A DNA stretch of 11,559 nucleotides. Origin: an uncultured Faecalibacterium sp. GTDB lineage: Bacteria > Bacillota > Clostridia > Oscillospirales > Ruminococcaceae. The DNA is taken from assembly GCA_934503275.1 (NCBI GenBank), contig CAKSVD010000032.1, positions 1 to 11,559 of the forward strand, in the 5' to 3' direction. Below, piece after piece: positions 6,337 through 11,559 of this stretch. Positions within the stretch are counted from its first letter, which is position 1; each line of letters opens with the position of its first letter. The notes beneath the pieces were generated by a model. It saw only the letters and a program-made list of their open reading frames with translations, was not told the DNA's origin and ran no database searches. The position numbers and the translations under genes were made by a program.

Positions 6337-6393
6337 AACCCTCTCAGTCAAGGCCTGATGGCCTTGACAGCTCTCCCGAAAGGGGGAGCTTTT
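6337..6393 (-). repeat. Palindromic repeat unit after ecfT (left half of an inverted pair)
   Basis: On the - strand this unit reads AAAGCTCCCCC, then hairpin 1, hairpin 2 and the tail TGAGAGGGTT, as at 6454-6506. Hairpin 1 is AGCTCTCCC (6369-6377) with GGGGGAGCT (6382-6390), one G-T wobble and loop GAAA on the + strand. Hairpin 2 is GTCAAGGCC (6347-6355) with GGCCTTGAC (6360-6368), loop TGAT. Its hairpin 2 matches that of the unit at 849-959 except for one exchanged base pair and the loop. Confidence 0.85.
6369..6393 (+). terminator. Possible intrinsic terminator of the ecfA1-ecfA2-ecfT operon
   Basis: A 9-bp GC-rich stem (6369-6377 with 6382-6390) with a GAAA loop is followed by TTTT, 41 bases after the ecfT stop. 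The T-run is short, so termination may be partial. The hairpin is hairpin 1 of a repeat unit in - orientation, so the terminator appears to come from the repeat. Confidence 0.5.
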
Positions 6394-6419
6394 GCCCGGT
6401 GGACGTAAGGTCTGCTCTT

Positions 6420-6449
6420 TTCAACAGAAGTAGATATTTCCCCTTATAG
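6420..6449 (+). promoter_or_regulatory. Weak candidate promoter for the truA operon
   Basis: TTCAAC (6420-6425) and TTATAG (6444-6449) are 18 bases apart. They sit in the only non-repeat, AT-richer stretch (6394-6453) between the two inverted units and about 60 bases before truA. Both hexamers are imperfect. A promoter here would make sense if the hairpin before it ends the ecf transcript. Confidence 0.25.
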
Positions 6450-6453
6450 CGCA

Positions 6454-6506
6454 TAAAGCTCCCCCTTTCGGGGGAGCTGGCGCGCAAGCGCCTGAGAGGG
6501 TTTTAT
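6454..6506 (+). repeat. Palindromic repeat unit before truA (right half of an inverted pair)
   Basis: This is the cleanest copy. Hairpin 1 is AGCTCCCCC (6457-6465) with GGGGGAGCT (6470-6478), perfect over 9 bp, loop TTTC. Hairpin 2 is GGCGC (6479-6483) with GCGCC (6488-6492), loop GCAA (GNRA type). The tail is TGAGAGGGTTTTATA. With the unit at 6337 it forms a 166-base structure whose ends AACCCTCTCAG (6337-6347) and CTGAGAGGGTT (6492-6502) are perfect 11-bp inverted repeats, resembling a MITE. No transposase gene is present. Confidence 0.85.
6494..6500 (+). promoter_or_regulatory. Shine-Dalgarno-like site of truA, supplied by the repeat tail
   Basis: GAGAGGG lies 9 bases before the truA ATG and is the only purine-rich SD candidate. 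The 13 bases GAGAGGGTTTTAT are identical to those preceding ruvA (946-958), although the two genes are unrelated, because both belong to the repeat tail. Confidence 0.65.
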
Positions 6507-6509
6507 ACT

Positions 6510-7274
6510 ATGAACTTTTTACTTACCCTTGCCTACGACGGCACAAATTACTGCGGCTTTCAGGTGCAGCCCAACGGGCGCAGCGTGGCGGCCACCTTTC
6601 AGGATGCGCTGGAAGCGGTGCTGGGCAGCCGCCCCGATATCAAGGGCTGCAGCCGCACCGATGCCGGGGTGCACGCGCTGGGCTTCCGGTTGAATTTCCA
6701 CGCCGATACCCGCATCCCGCCCCAGAAGCTGCCGCTGGCGCTCAACCAGCATCTGCCGCCGGATATCCGGGTGCTGGCGGCGCAGACCGTGCCGGAGGAC
6801 TTCCACGCCCGGTACGCCGCCCATACCAAGACCTATCTGTACCGCATCCATAATAACCCCATCGACTCGCCCTTTGACGCCGCCTACTACACCCGGGTGC
6901 CCCGGCGGCTGGACGAAGCCGCCATGCAGGCGGCGGCGCAGCAGTTTGTGGGCACGCACGATTTTCTGGCGCTGTGCGCGGCGGGCAGCTCTGCCGCCGC
7001 CCATGGGGACACCGTGCGCACCATCACGGACTGCCGCGTCACCCGGCGCGGGGACGAGGTGGACATTGAGGTGACCGCCGACGGCTACCTGTACAACATG
7101 GTGCGCATTCTGGCGGGCACCTTGTGCGAGGTGGGCGCGGGGCGGATGCGCGCGGCGGACATCCCTGCCATTCTGGCAAGCCGGGACCGCAGCCGGGCGG
7201 GCCCCACTCTGCCCGCAAAGGGCTTGTTTTTAAAGTGTGTGGATTACCCGGAAAGGAAGGAAGAGCAGCTATGA
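6510..7274 (+). CDS. truA: tRNA pseudouridine(38-40) synthase TruA
   Basis: TruA converts uridines 38-40 in the anticodon arm of many tRNAs to pseudouridine. The 254-residue product is of family length. It shows the N-terminal LAYDGTNYCGFQ (7-18), the catalytic aspartate D51 in GCSRTDAGVHA, the KTYLYRI motif (107-113) with its conserved aromatic, FVGTHDF in the second half, the LYNMVRILAGTL motif, and the C-terminal LPAKGLFL. In many Firmicutes truA directly follows ecfT; here that order is kept but a 181-base inverted repeat pair stands between them. Its TGA overlaps the next gene's ATG by 4 bases, so those two genes are probably coupled. Confidence 0.96.
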   Translation: MNFLLTLAYDGTNYCGFQVQPNGRSVAATFQDALEAVLGSRPDIKGCSRTDAGVHALGFRLNFHADTRIPPQKLPLALNQHLPPDIRVLAAQTVPEDFHARYAAHTKTYLYRIHNNPIDSPFDAAYYTRVPRRLDEAAMQAAAQQFVGTHDFLALCAAGSSAAAHGDTVRTITDCRVTRRGDEVDIEVTADGYLYNMVRILAGTLCEVGAGRMRAADIPAILASRDRSRAGPTLPAKGLFLKCVDYPERKEEQL

Positions 7275-8488
7275 AAAAGCTTCATCGCGGCGGCAACCCG
7301 GACGGAGAGCCGCTTTCCGCCGGGCGTGTGGAATATCTGGAGGCAGCGCGCCAGCGGGTGCGCCGCCGCCGTCTGCGCCGCACCGCCATCATTCTGGCGG
7401 CGCTGATACTGGTCACCCTGTTTGCCACCGGCGCGGTGGGTGCATCCATCGCCCGGGTAAAGGACATGGTGGATACGGTGCACATCGCCCTTTCCCCGGC
7501 GGTGGGCTGGCCGCAGCAGACCGGCCTTGGCGATCTGACGGCCGTGCAGCCCATGTCCGGCAGCTTTGTGGCCATGGACGAGGATGCCTGTGCGGTGTAT
7601 AGCCTTGGCGGTACCCGCCTTGCAAGCATCCAGAGCGGCTACGCCCGCCCGGCGCTGGCTGCGGGCAAGACCCGCTTTGTGTTGTATAACCGCTCCGGCA
7701 ACGAGCTGCGGGTGGAAAGCCGCACCCAGAACCTGTATAGCAAAACGCTGGAAAACAACATCTATCTGTGCGCCATGTCGGATACCGGCACGCTGGCAGT
7801 GGCTACCGATTCCGCCGACAGCACCGCCCGGCTGACCGTGTATACCCCCACCATGACGGAGCAGCTGCACTGGGATATGACCGGCACACAGGGCACCCCG
7901 GTGCGGATGGCCTTTGCCGCCGACAGCCGCCGTCTGGCGGTGGCGGCAGTCACCTCCAGTGCCGGACAGCTGCAGGCGAACCTCTTTGTGCTCAGCCTTG
8001 CGCAGGGTGATCCGGTGCAGCTGAACAGCGGGGACAGTGTGCCCCAGTGGCTGGGCTGGCTGAACAACGACACCGTGCTGGCCGTGTACGAAAACTGCGC
8101 CGTGGTGTACGGCGCGGAAGGCGGCGAGCGCGGGCGCTTTGATTTTGGCGGCGGCAGCCTTGTCAGCGTTTCGCAGGACGGCGCAAACGCCGCCCTGTTG
8201 CTGGAAAACGGACAGGTGTGCACCGCCGTGCTGCTGGATAAGGACCTGAACGTGCAGTACAGCGGCAACGTGCCTGCGGCAAATCGGATCCTGCGCCGGG
8301 GCGAAAACTTTTATCTGCTTACCGACAGCGGTGTGGAATGCTTTGCCGCAGATGGGGTGTATCAGTGGGGACAGGAACTTTCCGTCCGTCCGCAGGCGCT
8401 CATCGCGGGCAAGCAGCTGCTGGTGCTGTGCGGCAACACGGTGCAGCAGATCGCTCCGCCGGAGCAAACGGCCTCCAGCGCCCGGTGA
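7271..8488 (+). CDS. Membrane-anchored propeller-like protein, DUF5711 type
   Basis: The function is unknown. The 405-residue product has a cytoplasmic, strongly basic N-terminus (RQRVRRRRLRR at about 27-37), then one transmembrane helix at about 38-59. About 340 residues follow, predicted outside the membrane by the positive-inside rule. These are built of repeating beta-rich segments (for example LTVYTPTMTEQLHW and FDFGGGSLVSVSQDGANAALLL) that suggest a beta-propeller. The segment ELRVESRTQNLYSKTLENNIYL... resembles DUF5711 proteins of Clostridia (from memory). The ATG at 7271 is chosen over an upstream in-frame start at 7124 because the latter would overlap the conserved end of truA in another frame; AGGAAGGAAGAG precedes 7271. 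A cvpA-like gene follows after 60 bases, so a cell-envelope role is plausible but unproven. Confidence 0.75.
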   Translation: MKKLHRGGNPDGEPLSAGRVEYLEAARQRVRRRRLRRTAIILAALILVTLFATGAVGASIARVKDMVDTVHIALSPAVGWPQQTGLGDLTAVQPMSGSFVAMDEDACAVYSLGGTRLASIQSGYARPALAAGKTRFVLYNRSGNELRVESRTQNLYSKTLENNIYLCAMSDTGTLAVATDSADSTARLTVYTPTMTEQLHWDMTGTQGTPVRMAFAADSRRLAVAAVTSSAGQLQANLFVLSLAQGDPVQLNSGDSVPQWLGWLNNDTVLAVYENCAVVYGAEGGERGRFDFGGGSLVSVSQDGANAALLLENGQVCTAVLLDKDLNVQYSGNVPAANRILRRGENFYLLTDSGVECFAADGVYQWGQELSVRPQALIAGKQLLVLCGNTVQQIAPPEQTASSAR

Positions 8489-8548
8489 ATGAGGGGGAAA
8501 CCGGTATTTTTGCGGGGAAAGTGATCTTTATAACAGGGAAAACAAGAT

Positions 8549-9244
8549 ATGTTCAAGAATCCGTCATTTCTTTTTGATATCCTATGTACGGTAGTCTGGC
8601 TGGTGCTGATGGTGCGCTACGCCCGCAAGGGCTTTCTGGCGTCCATCGTGCAGCTGTCCGGCAACCTCATCAGCCTGCTGGGCGCACGGCAGCTTTCTGC
8701 CGCCTGCGCTGGCTGGGTGTTCGAAAATCTGCTGGCCGGGGGCTTCCGTACCCAGATCGCCGCCCACCTTTCGGAGGACGGCGTGGTGAACCTTTCCGGC
8801 ATTGCGCAGCAGTACGCGGGCTTTCTGCCCGCAAGCTTCCGCGCCTCCATCGTGGCGGCGTGCGAGCGCAGCATCAACGCCGTGCTGGCAGATAACGCTG
8901 TGGTGCTGGCCGATACCATCGTTGAAAAAGTATTGCAGCCGCTGCTCACCCCGGTGATCATGCTGGTGCTGTTCTTTGTGTTCTACGCGGTGCTGCGGCT
9001 GCTGGTCAGTATGCTGGTCACCGTGCTGGGGCTGGTGAACAAGCTGCCGGTCATTGGTACTGTCAACCGGGGTCTGGGCTGGCTGACCGGCGGTATGACC
9101 GCTCTGCTGGACTTATACCTCGTGCTGTGCGTGGTGTGGGGCCTTGTGGTCATCACCGGCGGCAACTTAAATGTGCTCAACGACACTGTAATGCACAGCA
9201 GTCTTTACTATAAAGCGTTTAATGTGTTCAACCCCTTTTTGTAA
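8549..9244 (+). CDS. CvpA-family membrane protein
   Basis: The 231-residue protein has hydrophobic segments near 8-24, 28-50, 130-165 and 183-203, and an amphipathic central stretch. The late motif LPVIGTVNRGLGWLTGG (about 167-183) is the characteristic CvpA block, N-R-x-L-G-x-x-x-G. The family is named for a gene needed for colicin V production in E. coli, but most members are general envelope proteins of unclear role. An AGGGAA run 8 bases before the ATG is a modest SD. The 60 bases since the previous gene are purine- and AT-richer, with no convincing promoter. The ClpE-like gene begins 21 bases after its stop, suggesting one operon. Confidence 0.8.
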   Translation: MFKNPSFLFDILCTVVWLVLMVRYARKGFLASIVQLSGNLISLLGARQLSAACAGWVFENLLAGGFRTQIAAHLSEDGVVNLSGIAQQYAGFLPASFRASIVAACERSINAVLADNAVVLADTIVEKVLQPLLTPVIMLVLFFVFYAVLRLLVSMLVTVLGLVNKLPVIGTVNRGLGWLTGGMTALLDLYLVLCVVWGLVVITGGNLNVLNDTVMHSSLYYKAFNVFNPFL

Positions 9245-9265
9245 CAGGGGCGACAAGGAGGAACT

Positions 9266-11559
9266 ATGGTCTGTATTCGATGCCAGAAGCGTCCGGCGAT
9301 CATCTTTATCCAGCGGATGGAGAATGGTCAGATGAAGCAGGAGGGGTACTGTCTGCACTGTGCCCGGGAACTGCACATCAAACCCGTGGACGATCTGATG
9401 AAACAATTCGGGATGTCGGAGCAGGATCTGGATAACATGGAAAACCGCATGGAGAGCATGATGGAGGAGATGGGTGATTCCAACCCCCTTTCCATGCTGA
9501 TGAATATGTCCGCTAGCGGCGAGGATGCCGACGCGGAGAACATGGACGAGGATCTTGTACCCGGCAGCAATGCCACCTTCCCGCTGGGCTTTACCGGCAC
9601 GGAGAAGCAGGACGGCGAAAAAAAGGCCGACCACAAGAGCGGCAAAAAGCCGCCCAAGCGCAAGTTTTTGGATACCTACTGCGAAAACCTGACCCGCAAG
9701 GCGCGGGAGGGCAAGCTGGATGATATCATCGGCCGCGACCGCGAGATCTACCGCACCATCCAGATCTTGAGCCGCCGCCAGAAGAATAACCCCTGCCTTA
9801 TCGGTGAAGCCGGTGTGGGCAAGACTGCCATCGCCGAGGGCATTGCCGAGCGCATTGCCAAGGGACAGGTGCCCATCGGTCTGCGGGATAAGGAAATTTT
9901 TCTGCTCGACCTCACCAGCCTTGTGGCGGGCACCCAGTTCCGCGGCCAGTTCGAGCAGCGGGTCAAGGGCTTGCTGAGCGAGGTAAAGGCTGCGGGCAAC
10001 GTCATCCTGTTCATCGACGAGATCCACACCATCACCTCTGCCGGTGAGAGCGAGGGCGCCATGAACGCGGGCAACATCTTAAAGCCCGCCCTTTCCCGTG
10101 GCGAAATTCAGGTCATCGGTGCCACCACCTTTACCGAGTACCGCAAGTACATCGAAAAAGATCAGGCGCTGGAGCGCCGCTTCCAGCCTGTGCGGGTGGA
10201 GGAGCCCAGCGTAGCCGACACCCTTGCCGTGATGAACGGCATCAAGCGCTACTACGAGCAGCACCATCATGTGCAGGTGCCCGCCGAGGTGCTTTCGGCG
10301 GTGGTCACCCTGAGCGAGCGCTATATCACCGACCGTTTTTTGCCGGATAAGGCCATCGACCTGCTGGACGAAGCCTGCGCCTGCTGCAATCTGGCGCACC
10401 CGGTCATCTCCGAGTATCTGGGGATGCAGAAGGAGTTGGACGCCCTGAAGCAGGAAGAAGCCGAGATGGAAAGCACGGATGTGAACGAGGCCATCGACTA
10501 CGAGCGCGTAGCCGAGCGCAAGACCCGCATCGCCAAGCTGGAATCCGAACTGCCCGCCAAGCAGGCTGCTGCCAGCGAAATCCAAGTGACCATGGACGAT
10601 GTGGCCAAGGTCATCGAGCTGTGGACGGGTATCCCGGCGGTGAAAATTCGCGAGACCGAGTTCGTCAAGCTGGCCGGGCTGGAAAACGCGCTCAAGCAGA
10701 AGGTCATCGGTCAGGACGAAGCCGTGCATCTGGTGGCGCAGGCCATCAAGCGCAGCCGCGCCGACCTTTCCGGCCGCCGCCGTCCCGCAAGCTTCATCTT
10801 TGTGGGCCCCACCGGCGTGGGCAAGACTGAACTGGTCAAGCAGCTGGCAGAGCAGTTGTTCGACGGCCCCGACCCGCTTATCCGTCTGGACATGAGCGAG
10901 TACATGGAAAAATACGCGGTGTCCCGTATGATCGGTTCGCCTCCGGGCTATGTGGGCTACGAGGAAGCCGGTCAGCTGACCGAGAAGGTGCGCCGCCGCC
11001 CGTACAGCGTGGTGCTGTTTGACGAGATCGAAAAGGCACACCCGGATGTGATGAACATCCTGCTGCAAATTCTGGATGAGGGCAAGATCAACGATGCGCA
11101 GGGACGCACGGTGGATTTTTCCAACACAGTCATCTGCATGACCTCCAACGCCGGCAGCAGCGACCAGAGCGCGGGCAGCCTTGGCTTTAACAAGAGCGAG
11201 GCGCAGCGCAGCGAGGAAAAGACCCGCAAGGCACTGGCGCAGTTCCTGCGCCCGGAGTTCCTTGGCCGCGTGGATGAAGTGATCGCCTTCAAGCCCCTGA
11301 CCGAACAGACCCTGCAGGGCATCGCCGCCCTGATGCTGGACGAGTACAAGCCCGGCATGGAAGCCAAGGGCATCGCTTACAGCTACACCCCGGCAGCGCT
11401 CAAGGCACTGGTGCAAAAGAGTCAGGGCGGGCGCTTTGGTGCGCGCGATTTGCGCCGCACCATCCGCAAGGCGGTGGAGGACCCCGCCGCCGAGCGCCTC
11501 ATCGACGGCACGCTGGCATCCGGCGGCACCCTTGTGGTGGATGCCGATGAAAACGGCGA
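9266..11559 (+). CDS. ClpE/ClpC-type AAA+ unfoldase with N-terminal zinc ribbon (3' end outside window)
   Basis: This is an open frame of 764 codons with no stop, starting after a strong AAGGAGGA site. Such proteins unfold substrates and feed them to ClpP. In order: a zinc ribbon with C3-x2-C6 and C29-x2-C32, like ClpE and McsA; a Met-rich acidic linker (about 45-125); AAA domain 1 with Walker A GEAGVGKT (180-187), Walker B VILFIDE (246-252) and sensor GATT; a short coiled-coil middle domain (about 383-438); AAA domain 2 with GPTGVGKT (514-521) and VVLFDE (582-587); a ClpP-docking loop L-G-F (639-641); and the start of the C-terminal small domain. The double Clp-N repeat of ClpC is missing, so ClpE-like is the better call. 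No CtsR operator was recognised upstream. Confidence 0.9.
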   Translation, partial: MVCIRCQKRPAIIFIQRMENGQMKQEGYCLHCARELHIKPVDDLMKQFGMSEQDLDNMENRMESMMEEMGDSNPLSMLMNMSASGEDADAENMDEDLVPGSNATFPLGFTGTEKQDGEKKADHKSGKKPPKRKFLDTYCENLTRKAREGKLDDIIGRDREIYRTIQILSRRQKNNPCLIGEAGVGKTAIAEGIAERIAKGQVPIGLRDKEIFLLDLTSLVAGTQFRGQFEQRVKGLLSEVKAAGNVILFIDEIHTITSAGESEGAMNAGNILKPALSRGEIQVIGATTFTEYRKYIEKDQALERRFQPVRVEEPSVADTLAVMNGIKRYYEQHHHVQVPAEVLSAVVTLSERYITDRFLPDKAIDLLDEACACCNLAHPVISEYLGMQKELDALKQEEAEMESTDVNEAIDYERVAERKTRIAKLESELPAKQAAASEIQVTMDDVAKVIELWTGIPAVKIRETEFVKLAGLENALKQKVIGQDEAVHLVAQAIKRSRADLSGRRRPASFIFVGPTGVGKTELVKQLAEQLFDGPDPLIRLDMSEYMEKYAVSRMIGSPPGYVGYEEAGQLTEKVRRRPYSVVLFDEIEKAHPDVMNILLQILDEGKINDAQGRTVDFSNTVICMTSNAGSSDQSAGSLGFNKSEAQRSEEKTRKALAQFLRPEFLGRVDEVIAFKPLTEQTLQGIAALMLDEYKPGMEAKGIAYSYTPAALKALVQKSQGGRFGARDLRRTIRKAVEDPAAERLIDGTLASGGTLVVDADENG

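Noticed and set aside
7124..7270. Upstream ATG giving a 454-residue version of the DUF5711-type protein
   Set aside because: It would overlap 150 bases of the conserved truA 3' end in another frame and add an Arg/Gly/Pro-rich stretch. The ATG at 7271 has a purine-rich SD and puts a basic cytoplasmic tail just before the membrane helix.
330..9244. A novel defence, toxin-antitoxin or mobile gene system
   Set aside because: All genes belong to recognised housekeeping or envelope families in consistent codon usage; no integrase, transposase, reverse transcriptase or toxin-like small gene was found.

Overview
This window reads as a stretch of ordinary chromosome from a moderately GC-rich, SD-using Firmicute of the Clostridia. 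I infer the Faecalibacterium / Oscillospiraceae group from three things: the protein sequences, the ruvCAB and ecfA1-ecfA2-ecfT-truA gene sets, and the distinctive C-rich/G-rich palindromic repeats packed into the gaps between genes. No search was run to confirm this. All protein genes lie on the + strand; the only - strand gene is a tRNA-Val at the left edge.

Layout. (1) 21-96: tRNA-Val(GAC), - strand, with CCA encoded and a TATAAT box to its right. A 233-base divergent spacer (97-329) ends in a good sigma-A type promoter for ruvC. (2) 330-2633: ruvC, ruvA and ruvB, the whole Holliday-junction branch-migration and resolution machine. ruvB is tightly coupled to ruvA, but a 120-base repeat-filled gap separates ruvA from ruvC. 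(3) 2680-3555: a class I SAM-dependent methyltransferase of the RlmI/RlmK type. (4) 3745-6328: ecfA1, ecfA2 and ecfT, the shared energising module of group II ECF vitamin/metal transporters, with no substrate-binding S component nearby. (5) 6510-7274: truA, tRNA pseudouridine synthase. It overlaps by 4 bases a membrane-anchored propeller-like protein (DUF5711 type, 7271-8488). A CvpA-family membrane protein follows (8549-9244), then a ClpE-like AAA+ unfoldase with an N-terminal zinc ribbon (9266 onward), which runs off the right edge.

The protein-coding content is mostly housekeeping, and I do not see an undescribed multi-gene system. The unusual signal is between the genes. Three gaps (843-962, 3556-3744, 6329-6509) are largely made of one family of small palindromic elements with a shared plan: A-rich lead, C-rich/G-rich hairpin 1, a second hairpin of variable sequence with a 3-4 base loop, then a purine-rich tail. 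Copies differ by paired, compensatory changes in hairpin 2, so pairing appears to be what is kept. Where an element lies in + orientation directly before a gene (ruvA, truA), its tail GAGAGGGTTTTAT is the only Shine-Dalgarno-like sequence for that gene. Where it lies in - orientation after a gene (ecfT), its hairpin 1 followed by a T-run looks like a terminator for the upstream operon. The elements may therefore have been adopted as ready-made gene boundaries.
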